From contig JAKAGN010000097.1 in NCBI GenBank assembly GCA_021815525.1, positions 1 to 8,631 on the forward strand: DNA of 8,631 bases, written 5' to 3'. The stretch is from Deltaproteobacteria bacterium. Its GTDB lineage: Bacteria > Desulfobacterota > Desulfobacteria > Desulfobacterales > Desulfatibacillaceae. Position numbers and translations under genes: made by a program. Below, piece by piece: positions 1 to 6,356 of the stretch. The notes beneath the pieces were generated by a model, which did no database searches, had not been told where the DNA came from, and saw only the letters and a program-made list of their open reading frames with translations. Positions within the stretch are counted from its first letter, which is position 1; every line of letters starts with the position of its first letter.

Positions 1-259
1 CCGCGAACCGCGGCGGGGGCGGAGCCTCATCCTTCAGGAAGTCCATGTTGTCGTCGGAAAGCTCGGCGTCGTCCGAGCTTGTGGATGCGGGAGGACCCGG
101 AACGGCTCCCGCGCCATCGACGGCGCTCGGGGTTGACGCCACGGCCTCCGCCGGGGCGGACTCATCCCCGGGGCCGGCGAAGGCCGGGCCCCAGGCCGCA
201 CAAAGAAGCGCCGCCGCCAAGACCGCGGCCAGCGTCGCAAGCCTTCCGCCCCTGCTCAT
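1..259 (-). CDS. mlaA: Probable MlaA/VacJ-like outer-membrane phospholipid transport protein, N-terminal part only
   Basis: Only the first 86 codons are inside the window and the frame is still open at base 1. The start ATG (259-257) overlaps the mlaC stop in an ATGA junction, so translation is probably coupled. The protein begins with a clear export signal: MSRGG, a hydrophobic stretch at residues 7-23, and an AFA-G cleavage site near residues 26-29. An acidic, low-complexity Ala/Pro/Ser/Asp linker follows to the edge, ending in a proline-rich run and RFA. The conserved MlaA core, which normally starts with a DPLE-x-x-NR type motif, would lie beyond the edge, so the identity rests on position: an exported protein directly after mlaC in an mla operon is most often MlaA. 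MlaA would sit in the outer membrane and take phospholipids from its outer leaflet. E. coli MlaA is a lipoprotein; here Cys20 is preceded by Ala-Leu-Leu, a poor lipobox. A different exported protein cannot be excluded. Confidence 0.6.
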   Translation of the reverse strand, partial: MSRGGRLATLAAVLAAALLCAAWGPAFAGPGDESAPAEAVASTPSAVDGAGAVPGPPASTSSDDAELSDDNMDFLKDEAPPPPRFA

Positions 260-891
260 CCTTCCACCTTTTCGCCGCGCTTCTGCTTGGCCACCTTGTC
301 CCGCAAGAGCGAGATGACCGCCGCGGGCGTATCGGACAGAAGAATCTGGTTGAACTGGGTCCGGTAGTTCTTGACCAGGCTCACGCCCTCCACCTTCACG
401 TCGTAAACCACCCAGCGCCCGTCTTTTTTCATTACGCTGTAATCGATGGGAAGCGTCCCGTTGGCGAGGAGGACGCGGGTTTTCACCTCGGCCCGGTCGG
501 CCGTCACCATTTCCTGGCCGGCGAAAACCACCTTTTCGCCCTCGAAGGAGCCCTGTATCTTCTCGATGTAAATGTTCCCCAGAAGCTCGGCGAAAAGATC
601 CCGGAACTCCTTGCGCTCGGCCATGGAGAAACGCATCCAGTTCTGGGCCAGGGCCCTCTTGGCCACCTCGGTGAAGTCGAAGACCGAGCGGATTATGGCC
701 CAAAGCGCATCATGCTGGCGCGCTTTCACGTCCTTGTCCTTGGACTTGTACCTGGGGTCCGAAAGTATCCGCATGACCTCGTTCAGGGGCCCGCGCAGGC
801 TCTCGGTGGGGTCCGGTGAGGCGGAACGGGCCGGAAGCGCGCCGGCCACAAAAAAAACGGCCATTATGAAAACAAGAATGGTTTTTTTCAT
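256..891 (-). CDS. mlaC: MlaC, periplasmic phospholipid-binding shuttle (Ttg2D family)
   Basis: This 211-residue protein is the size expected for MlaC (E. coli about 211). MlaC is the soluble periplasmic carrier that moves phospholipids between the outer-membrane MlaA complex and the inner-membrane MlaFED complex. Residues 1-24 form a signal peptide (MKKT, hydrophobic core to about residue 19, cleavage after ARSA). The mature part shows the family pattern: helical N-terminal half with FDFTEVAKRAL (71-81) and a W-x-x-F-S-x-x-E-R-x-E-F region (85-97), then beta-rich half with a PIDYSVMKKDGRWVVYDVKV run (148-167) and the highly typical EGVSLVKNYRTQF (168-180). ATG is preceded by an AAGG about 9 nt upstream. 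It lies 69 nt after mlaD and overlaps the next gene by 4 nt. Assignment is secure from these motifs and the operon context. Confidence 0.93.
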   Translation of the reverse strand: MKKTILVFIMAVFFVAGALPARSASPDPTESLRGPLNEVMRILSDPRYKSKDKDVKARQHDALWAIIRSVFDFTEVAKRALAQNWMRFSMAERKEFRDLFAELLGNIYIEKIQGSFEGEKVVFAGQEMVTADRAEVKTRVLLANGTLPIDYSVMKKDGRWVVYDVKVEGVSLVKNYRTQFNQILLSDTPAAVISLLRDKVAKQKRGEKVEG

Positions 892-936
892 GGTGCCGCA
901 CCTTTCGCCGTGGGTTCTCCGCTCTGCGCGAAGGAC

Positions 937-954
937 CGGGGACGGCCAGCCCCG
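937..954 (-). other. GC hairpin in the mlaD-mlaC gap
   Basis: A perfect 5-bp inverted repeat (CGGGG / CCCCG) with an 8-nt loop lies just after the mlaD stop (963-961) in the 69-nt gap before mlaC. No T-run follows it on the transcribed strand, so it does not look like an intrinsic terminator. It could act as an mRNA stability element between the two cistrons. Short GC stems arise easily by chance in GC-rich DNA. Confidence 0.3.
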
Positions 955-960
955 ATCATG

Positions 961-1416
961 TTATTTGTCCTTCACGCCGCCGAAAACATACTTGCTGATG
1001 AGTTCCTCGATGTCGATGGCTGGCTCGGTCTCTATTATGAGGCCGCCAGGAAGCAGCTGTTTTTCGGAGCCGCCCGGGGTGAGCTTCACGAACTTGTCGC
1101 CTATGAGCCCGGAGGTCTTCACCGAGGCTATGACCTCGTCGTCCAGGCGCACGTCCCGCGAGAGCTTCAGCCACACGTCAGCCGCCATGCGGGTCTGGTC
1201 TAGGAGCACCGCGTCCACCTGGCCAACCCGCACGCCGGCGATCTCCACGGCCGCGCCCTTCTTGAGCCCCGACGCCGAGGCGAAGCGGGCGTGGACACGG
1301 TAGGTTTCGCCGCCGAACCACTCCACCTTCCCCAGGCGGATGGTGAGATAGCCCACGCACATGAGGCCGATGAAAACGAAAAGGCCGACCGAGATTTCGA
1401 GGGTGCTTTTTTTCAT
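961..1416 (-). CDS. mlaD: MlaD, MCE-domain substrate-binding protein of the phospholipid ABC transporter
   Basis: A 151-residue protein with a single N-terminal membrane anchor (about residues 7-27) followed by an MCE domain (about 39-115). The visible MCE hallmarks are the Y-x-V-x-A-x-F start, SGLKKGAAVEIAGVRVGQV (49-67), and the TSGLIGDKFVKLTPGG run (101-116). In the known family, MlaD forms a hexameric ring that sits on the MlaE permease in the periplasm and forms a hydrophobic channel for lipid. The C-terminal tail (AIDIEELISKYVFGGVKDK) is short, so this is a minimal MlaD, smaller than E. coli MlaD (183 aa). The start is supported by an AGGA just upstream and by the natural MKKS start before the membrane segment. 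It is separated from mlaF by 73 nt and from mlaC by 69 nt. Confidence 0.93.
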   Translation of the reverse strand: MKKSTLEISVGLFVFIGLMCVGYLTIRLGKVEWFGGETYRVHARFASASGLKKGAAVEIAGVRVGQVDAVLLDQTRMAADVWLKLSRDVRLDDEVIASVKTSGLIGDKFVKLTPGGSEKQLLPGGLIIETEPAIDIEELISKYVFGGVKDK

Positions 1417-1443
1417 GGTTCCTGACCGCCCCGAAAGATGCCT

Positions 1444-1477
1444 CCGGCCATTGGCCGGGAAAAAAGATCATGGCCGG
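1444..1477 (-). repeat. Three CCGGCCA repeats forming alternative hairpins between mlaF and mlaD
   Basis: The 73-nt mlaF-mlaD gap holds a near-perfect palindrome at 1444-1458 (7-bp arms CCGGCCA/TGGCCGG around one central base, or a 6-bp stem with a 3-nt loop). A third copy of the half-site lies at 1471-1477. In the minus-strand transcript, the arm at 1444-1450 can pair with either upstream copy, giving two mutually exclusive hairpins. A T6 run at 1465-1460 lies between the copies, upstream of the compact hairpin in transcript direction, so this is not an intrinsic terminator. It may stabilise or separate the cistrons, or influence access to the mlaD ribosome binding site about 25 nt downstream. 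Confidence 0.4.
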
Positions 1478-1489
1478 AAAGCCCCGGCT

Positions 1490-2701
1490 TCAGCACACGC
1501 TGCGCACCATCACCCCGGCCCCGGCCTCCTGGGCCTTTTCAAGGATGTCCTGGATGGAGGAGTCCTCGTCGGCCTGGACCACCCCGGCCCGCACGCTGAG
1601 GCAGGAGGACCGGGCCCCCTCACGCTCCACGATCCTTTTTTTGTCCATTCGGGCCAGCACGTCCTCCAGCACGTTCTTCGCCTCGTCCCTGCCCGTGTTG
1701 GGAAGCACCGCCAGGATGCGGTCCATGCCGAAACGGGCGCAGGTGTCGGAGGGGCGGAGGTGCCGCCGAAGCTCCTGGGCGAAGTTCCTCACCACGGTCT
1801 GGCCCGTCACGCGGCCCTCGTCGCCGGGAATGCCCTCCAGGTTCTCGATGGTGAAGACAGCCAGCGAAAAGGCCGTCGAGTGACGGATGTGCTGATCCAT
1901 CTCCGCCTGGTAGCGGCTGGCGAGCTGGGTGGGTGTGTGGAGGCCCGTCAAGGCGTCGTGGGGGGTCTCGATCCCCTTCAAAAAGTGCTGGATCACCTCG
2001 TCCTCCGAGGCCTCCAGCTCCCGGGGCGTTCCCTCGAAATGCACCCGGCCCTCGTTCAGCATCACCACCCGCTGGGAGATGAAGAAGATGTCGGGGATCT
2101 CGTGGCTCACCACCACGCCCGTGAACCCCAGCCGCTTCTGGTAGTCCGAGATCATGGCGTGCACGGCGCTCTTGCGGATGGGATCGAGCCCCGTTGTGGG
2201 CTCGTCGAAAAGGACGATCTCGGGCTCGGTGACCAGGGCCCGGGCCAGCGCCACCCTCTTTTTCATGCCCCCCGAAATCTGGGAGGGATACTTTTCCCCG
2301 ATGGCCGTGATGTCCAGCTGCTCCATGCGGCCCGACACGATCTCGCGGATCCTGCGCCTGGGCATCCGCTTCTTTTCGGCCAGGGGAAGCGCGATGTTTT
2401 CGAAAACCGTCATGGAGTCGAAGAGCGCCGCGCCCTGGAACACGTAGCTTATCTTGCGGCGCCAGGCGTTCTTCTCGGCCTTGCTCATGGCGGAAATATT
2501 CCGGCCGTCGAAGAATATCTCCCCATCGTCGGGCGCAAGGAGACCTATGATGTGCTTCAAAAGCACTGATTTTCCACCGCCGCTCTTTCCGATGACGGTG
2601 GTGATCTCCCCCCGGAATATGGAAAGGCTGACGCCCCTCAAGACCTCCACGTTCCCGAAGTCCTTACGGATTTCGCGCAGCTCGATTATGGGCCGTTCCA
2701 T
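1490..2701 (-). CDS. mlaF: MlaF ABC ATPase fused to a C-terminal degenerate GGDEF domain
   Basis: This 403-residue protein has two parts. Residues 1 to about 242 are a complete ABC ATPase of the MlaF type: Walker A GKSGGGKS (38-45), Q-loop Gln89, signature ISGGMKKR (142-149), Walker B IVLFDEP (162-168), D-loop GLD (171-173) and H-loop His200. This part would power MlaE-dependent lipid transport at the inner membrane. Residues about 243-403 resemble a GGDEF domain: DALTGLHT (249-256) matches the usual DxLTGLxN opening, RPSD-TCARF-GMDRI (316-329) aligns with RxxD-x5-GGDEF, and LPNTGRDEA (333-341) matches the block after it. The GGDEF signature is lost (GMDRI) and the metal-binding DxD region reads T-I-E, so cyclase activity is unlikely, but the RxxD inhibitory site for cyclic-di-GMP is kept. 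E. coli MlaF is about 269 residues, so the extra domain is substantial. The start at 2701 lies 5 nt after the mlaE stop; the open frame extends upstream into mlaE, but the family homology begins at MERPIIELR. No strong Shine-Dalgarno is seen, suggesting coupling to mlaE. Confidence 0.9.
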   Translation of the reverse strand: MERPIIELREIRKDFGNVEVLRGVSLSIFRGEITTVIGKSGGGKSVLLKHIIGLLAPDDGEIFFDGRNISAMSKAEKNAWRRKISYVFQGAALFDSMTVFENIALPLAEKKRMPRRRIREIVSGRMEQLDITAIGEKYPSQISGGMKKRVALARALVTEPEIVLFDEPTTGLDPIRKSAVHAMISDYQKRLGFTGVVVSHEIPDIFFISQRVVMLNEGRVHFEGTPRELEASEDEVIQHFLKGIETPHDALTGLHTPTQLASRYQAEMDQHIRHSTAFSLAVFTIENLEGIPGDEGRVTGQTVVRNFAQELRRHLRPSDTCARFGMDRILAVLPNTGRDEAKNVLEDVLARMDKKRIVEREGARSSCLSVRAGVVQADEDSSIQDILEKAQEAGAGVMVRSVC

Positions 2702-2706
2702 GGGGG

Positions 2707-3513
2707 TCACCGGATGAAGGAGGTCAGGACATAGTCGAAAACAAGTATCAGGACGCAGGACATGACCACCGCCCGCGTGGTGGAGTCGCTGACGCCGCGG
2801 GCTCCGAAACCGCCCTGCCTGGTGTGGGTGGTGTAGCCCGAAAAGGAGCATACCACGATCACCACCACCGCGAAAAAAACGGACTTCACGAAGCCGCCCG
2901 TGACGTCGTGGAGGTTGATGGAGTTCTCCACCCGGTAAAAATAGAGGTACGGGTTCATGGAAAGCAGCATGGAGCCGGTGAGATAGCCGCCGCAGATGCC
3001 CACCACGTCGAAGATGGCCGTCAGGAGCGGAAAGGAGACCAGCGCCGCCGCGAGCCGCGGGGTCACCAGAAAGCGGACCGGGTTTATCTCCATGGTTTCC
3101 AGGGCGTCGATCTGCTCGGAAATCCGCATAACGCCGATCTCCGCCGCCATGGCCGAGCCGGCGCGGGCCGTCACCATGACGGCCGTCAGGACCGGTCCCA
3201 TCTCGCGTATGAGGGTGTTGGCCACAACTGCGCCCAAAAGCCCCTCCGAGCCGTAATCCACCAGCGTGTAGTAACCCTGGAGCCCCAGCACCATGCCGGT
3301 GGAAAGAGCGGTGAGGGCGATTACGAAAATACTCTGGGCCCCGATGAACTCCACCTGGTCGAGGGTCCTCCTGAACGAGAAGGGGACGCTCACGATATGA
3401 AGCAGGGCCTCGCCGAAAAAAAGGAACATGCGCCCCATCTCGGCCAGAAGCCCCAGGAACCTGCGGCCCAGGGCGGCGAAGGGAGCCGCCAGTATGGCAA
3501 GAACACCGGACAT
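2707..3513 (-). CDS. mlaE: MlaE, permease of the phospholipid ABC transporter
   Basis: A 268-residue integral membrane protein, the usual size for MlaE/YrbE permeases. The family core is clear: REMGPVLTAVMVTARAGSAM (103-122) followed by AAEIGVMRISEQIDALETM (123-141) and NPVRFLVTPR (144-153), which forms the contact with the ATPase. Hydrophobic segments lie near residues 60-80, 95-118, 155-185, 208-226 and 246-264, and an amphipathic N-terminal helix precedes them. It would form the inner-membrane dimer on which the MlaD ring sits. An open frame runs upstream to 3630, but the start at 3513 is preferred because it has AAGGA about 10 nt upstream, gives the family length, and lies downstream of the promoter at 3547-3575. 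There is no N-terminal STAS domain. It is the first gene of the operon. Confidence 0.93.
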   Translation of the reverse strand: MSGVLAILAAPFAALGRRFLGLLAEMGRMFLFFGEALLHIVSVPFSFRRTLDQVEFIGAQSIFVIALTALSTGMVLGLQGYYTLVDYGSEGLLGAVVANTLIREMGPVLTAVMVTARAGSAMAAEIGVMRISEQIDALETMEINPVRFLVTPRLAAALVSFPLLTAIFDVVGICGGYLTGSMLLSMNPYLYFYRVENSINLHDVTGGFVKSVFFAVVVIVVCSFSGYTTHTRQGGFGARGVSDSTTRAVVMSCVLILVFDYVLTSFIR

Positions 3514-3546
3514 CGCTTTCCGATCCTTAAGGTTCAACCCGACGGA

Positions 3547-3575
3547 ATAGTAGCCCCTTACCACCGGCCTGTCAA
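3547..3575 (-). promoter_or_regulatory. Sigma-70 type promoter of the mla operon
   Basis: On the minus strand the -35 box TTGACA (3575-3570) is a perfect consensus match. It is followed by a 17-nt spacer and a -10 box TACTAT (3552-3547, four of six including the key T1, A2 and T6). Transcription would start near 3540, giving a leader of about 27 nt before the mlaE ATG with AAGGA inside it. It is well placed in the 176-nt gap between the P-type ATPase stop and mlaE. A G-rich tract lies just upstream of the -35 box. Confidence 0.7.
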
Positions 3576-3689
3576 CGCCGCCCTCCACGCCCCCCGCCCC
3601 GCCGCCTCCAACAAGATAGGTTCTCGCCACTTTGACCGGATGCTTGCCAGGACTTGCCGCTCCACCTTGCCCTAACCCGCGCTGGGAAT

Positions 3690-6260
3690 TTATGCGTTCC
3701 CCGGGGCCCGGCGCTTCCGGCGCAGCAGTTTAAAGGCCTCGAACCAGAGAATGCTTGCAAAGCCGGCCCCGATGCAAAGACCGATGTCCGGGGCGTGGAG
3801 GTATGAGAGCGAGAAGAGGCGTCGGAGGGGGGGCAGGTAGAGGACCAGGGAAAGAAAGGTCAGGGTGCCGCCCACCACCCACCAGACGGCCGGGTTCTTT
3901 TTTCTGAGCGTGCCCAGGATGGTGCGCGAGAAGGAGCGGTTGGTGAGGATGAGGCCCAGGTTCGCCAGGATGAGGCTCGTGAAGGTGAGCGCGCGGACCT
4001 CCCGCTCCCCCATGCCGCGTCCCAGGGTGGCGAGGTATATGGCGATGACTATCCCCAGCACCATGAGGCCCTGCAAAAGCCCGGTGGCGATCAAGCGCAG
4101 GTTGAAGAGGGGGGCCTTGGGATCCCGGGGCGGGCCATTCATGAGGTCCGCGTCCGGCGGCTCGGCCTCGTACACCGTGGTGCAGGCCGGGTCTATTATA
4201 AGCTCCATGAAGGCGATGTGAACCGGAAAGAGCACCAGCGGCTCTCCCAGGCACACGGGCAGAAGGCTCATGCCGGCGATGGGCACGTGCACCGCGAAGA
4301 TGTAGGTGACGGCCTTTTTCAGATTTTCGTATATGCGGCGGCCCAGGCGTATGGCGGCCACGATGCTGGCGAAGTCGTCGGTCAGAAGCACCAGGTCCGA
4401 AGCCTCGCGGGCCACGTCGGTGCCGCGCTGCCCCATGGCCACGCCGATGTGGGCCGCCTTCAGGGCCGGCGCGTCGTTCACGCCGTCGCCCGTCATGGCC
4501 ACGATCTCGCCGTTTCTCTTGAAGGCCTTAACGATGGAAAGCTTCTGCTCCGGCACCACCCTGGAGAAGATGTTGACGTCCCGGACGCGTTCGGAAAGCG
4601 TTTCCTCGTCCATTTCGGCAAGCTCCGGGCCGGTGATGACGCGATCCGGGTTCTCGAGGCCTATGCTCCGTGCGATGGACTGGGCCGTGACCGGGTAATC
4701 CCCCGTTATCATGACCACCCGCACCCCGGCCTCCCGGCACTCGCGCACGGCCTCCGGCACGCCTTCCCGCACCGGGTCCGAGAAGCCCACGAGCCCCAGG
4801 AACTCGAATGCGAAGTCGTGCTGCTCCTCGGGAAGAGTTTCCCCGAAGAAGACGGCCCGGGCCGCGCCCAGGACCCGCAGGCCCCCGGCGGCCATCTCGG
4901 AGACCCGCGCCCCGATCTCGGCCCGTTCGGATTCGGGAAGGTGGCAAAGGTCGCAGATGGCCTCGGGCGCGCCCTTGCCGGCCACCATTATGCGGCCGCC
5001 GCGGGTCTCGCGCCATACGTGGGAAAGGCCCAGGAGCTTGTCCGAAAGTGGGTACTGGCGCAGAAGCTCCCAGTCGTCGTGGAGGTGCTCGGTTGCGGCG
5101 AGGCAGGTGGCGCCCAGGCGCTGGAGGGCCTTGTCCATGGGGTCCACGGGGTCCCTCTGGCTCGCCAGGACCGCGAACTCCGCAAGCTCGTGGAAGGCCT
5201 CGGGAAAGGCCTCTCCCCTCATCCGGCGCATGTCGCAGTATGCTCCGCGGGCCCAGATGCGGCTCACGGTCATGGCGTTCTCCGTCAAGGTGCCGGTCTT
5301 GTCCACGCACAGCACCGTGGCCGCGCCCAGGGTCTCCACGGCCGGGATGCGGCGCGTGAGGACGTTCTGCCGGGACATGCGCCACGCGCCCAGGGCCAGG
5401 AAGATGGTGAGGACGACGGGGAACTCCTCGGGAAGAAGGCTCATGGCCAGCGACACGCCGGCAAGGAGCCCGGCCGCCCAGTGGCCGCGGGTCAAGCCGT
5501 AGATCACCACCACCAGGGTCGCCAGGAGGAGCCCGCCGGCGGCCACAACCTTGACGAGCCGAGCGGTCTGGACCTCTATCCTCGTGGGCTCGGTGGAAAG
5601 CGTGGAAAGGGCGCGGCCTATTTTCCCCAGCTCGCTCCGGGTTCCTGTGGCCAAGACCCTTGCCGCGCCGCGACCGCCGACCACGAGGGTGCCGGAAAAG
5701 ACGTGCGGGGTGCCCTCGCCGCCGGGAAGCCCCATTTCCGCGACGGCCGGGTCCGCCTTCTTGCGCACGGGCACGGACTCGCCGGTAAGGAGCGACTCGT
5801 CCACCGTGAGGTTTTCGCCCTCGAGGGTGACCGCGTCGGCCGGCACGCGGTCGCCCTCCGAAAGGCACAGGAGGTCCCCCACGGCCACCTCGCGGCCGGG
5901 GATGCGGCGGGCGCGGCCGTCGCGGATGACCAGCGCCCGCGGGCTCGAAAGGTCACGCAGGGCTTCGAGCGCCCGCTCGGTCTTGCGTTCCTGGTAGAGG
6001 GTGATCCCCATAACCACGAAGACGAAGCCCAGGAGGAGCGCCGCGTCCGAGGCCTCGCCGATGGCGAGGTAAAGCGCGCCGCAGCCCACCAAAAGCAGGA
6101 ACATGGGCTCCGACGCCACGGAAAGGGCGATGGCGAAAAGGCTCCGGCGCTTCCCCGACGGAAGCTCGTTATAGCCGAGGCTTGCGAGCCTCTCGGCGGC
6201 CTCGGCCTCGGTGAGCCCCGTAAGGGAGGAATACGGCGCGCATTCGTTGACAGGTTTCAT
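3690..6260 (-). CDS. Cation-translocating P-type ATPase (P2-like, ion unknown)
   Basis: An 856-residue P-type ATPase with all catalytic parts in order: N-terminal cation-ATPase domain (SLTGLTEAEAAERLASLGYNELP, in pieces at 12-34), actuator TGES (159-162), phosphorylation site DKTGT (Asp320), nucleotide-binding KGAPE (429-433), TGD (519-521) and the hinge TGDGVNDAP (590-598), then a C-terminal six-helix membrane block. It would pump a cation across the inner membrane using ATP. The layout is like Ca2+/P2 pumps, but ion-site residues differ: helix 4 has PEEFP (277-281) rather than PEGLP, helix 5 has HVP (658-660) where SERCA has Asn/Glu ligands, and helix 6 has ELIIDP (686-691). No heavy-metal domain or CPC motif is present, so a copper or zinc P1B pump is ruled out. 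The start at 6260 has GGAG 4 nt upstream and begins where family homology does; an open frame upstream to 6329 is less likely. It is transcribed away from the MFS gene and toward the mla operon, which has its own promoter. Confidence 0.93.
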   Translation of the reverse strand: MKPVNECAPYSSLTGLTEAEAAERLASLGYNELPSGKRRSLFAIALSVASEPMFLLLVGCGALYLAIGEASDAALLLGFVFVVMGITLYQERKTERALEALRDLSSPRALVIRDGRARRIPGREVAVGDLLCLSEGDRVPADAVTLEGENLTVDESLLTGESVPVRKKADPAVAEMGLPGGEGTPHVFSGTLVVGGRGAARVLATGTRSELGKIGRALSTLSTEPTRIEVQTARLVKVVAAGGLLLATLVVVIYGLTRGHWAAGLLAGVSLAMSLLPEEFPVVLTIFLALGAWRMSRQNVLTRRIPAVETLGAATVLCVDKTGTLTENAMTVSRIWARGAYCDMRRMRGEAFPEAFHELAEFAVLASQRDPVDPMDKALQRLGATCLAATEHLHDDWELLRQYPLSDKLLGLSHVWRETRGGRIMVAGKGAPEAICDLCHLPESERAEIGARVSEMAAGGLRVLGAARAVFFGETLPEEQHDFAFEFLGLVGFSDPVREGVPEAVRECREAGVRVVMITGDYPVTAQSIARSIGLENPDRVITGPELAEMDEETLSERVRDVNIFSRVVPEQKLSIVKAFKRNGEIVAMTGDGVNDAPALKAAHIGVAMGQRGTDVAREASDLVLLTDDFASIVAAIRLGRRIYENLKKAVTYIFAVHVPIAGMSLLPVCLGEPLVLFPVHIAFMELIIDPACTTVYEAEPPDADLMNGPPRDPKAPLFNLRLIATGLLQGLMVLGIVIAIYLATLGRGMGEREVRALTFTSLILANLGLILTNRSFSRTILGTLRKKNPAVWWVVGGTLTFLSLVLYLPPLRRLFSLSYLHAPDIGLCIGAGFASILWFEAFKLLRRKRRAPGNA

Positions 6261-6261
6261 C

Positions 6262-6290
6262 TTGCTCCGGCACGTGTTAAATGCTGTAAT
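6262..6290 (+). promoter_or_regulatory. Candidate extended -10 promoter for the MFS gene
   Basis: The -10 box TGTAAT (6285-6290) matches consensus at five of six bases and is preceded by TGC (6282-6284), which fits the extended -10 element. A weak -35 box TTGCTC (6262-6267, three of six) lies 17 nt upstream. Transcription would begin near 6297, giving a leader of about 80 nt before the MFS start at 6377. The -35 box abuts the start of the divergent ATPase gene and overlaps its ribosome binding site. Confidence 0.45.
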
Positions 6291-6295
6291 GACTT

Positions 6296-6325
6296 GCCGC
6301 CGGGAAGCCTCTCCCCGCCGGTGGC
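6296..6325. repeat. Inverted repeat in the divergent intergenic region
   Basis: Arms GCCGCCGG (6296-6303) and CCGGTGGC (6318-6325) are inverted copies with one mismatch, which is a G-U pair in the plus-strand RNA; the loop is 14 nt. The repeat lies between the divergent ATPase and MFS genes, inside both predicted 5' leaders, so it could be an operator or a leader hairpin. It may also be a chance product of GC-rich sequence. Confidence 0.3.
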
Positions 6326-6327
6326 GC

Positions 6328-6356
6328 ACCGTAGCACAGATTCAGCGGCGGCTCAA
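6328..6356 (-). promoter_or_regulatory. Weak candidate promoter for the P-type ATPase
   Basis: On the minus strand TTGAGC (6356-6351, four of six) is followed by a 17-nt spacer and TACGGT (6333-6328, three of six, but with the key T1, A2 and T6). The leader to the ATG at 6260 would be about 60 nt and would contain the inverted repeat at 6296-6325. The match is modest and could be chance. Confidence 0.28.

Noticed and set aside
79..819. A 246-codon open frame on the plus strand opposite mlaC
   Set aside because: The minus-strand frame encodes a complete MlaC with a signal peptide; this one has no family features.
1361..2569. A 402-codon open frame on the plus strand opposite mlaD and mlaF
   Set aside because: It runs antisense across two conserved Mla genes and their intergenic gap, with no domain pattern; a GC-driven shadow.
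2702..2851. A 50-codon N-terminal extension of MlaF reading into mlaE
   Set aside because: The extension has no homology pattern, overlaps conserved MlaE coding sequence and would put the ABC domain start in an unusual place; ATG at 2701 fits the family.
3576..3689. Search for a terminator after the P-type ATPase
   Set aside because: No stable stem followed by T residues is seen; the only structure is a short CCC/GGG pairing after the stop, so read-through into mla cannot be excluded.
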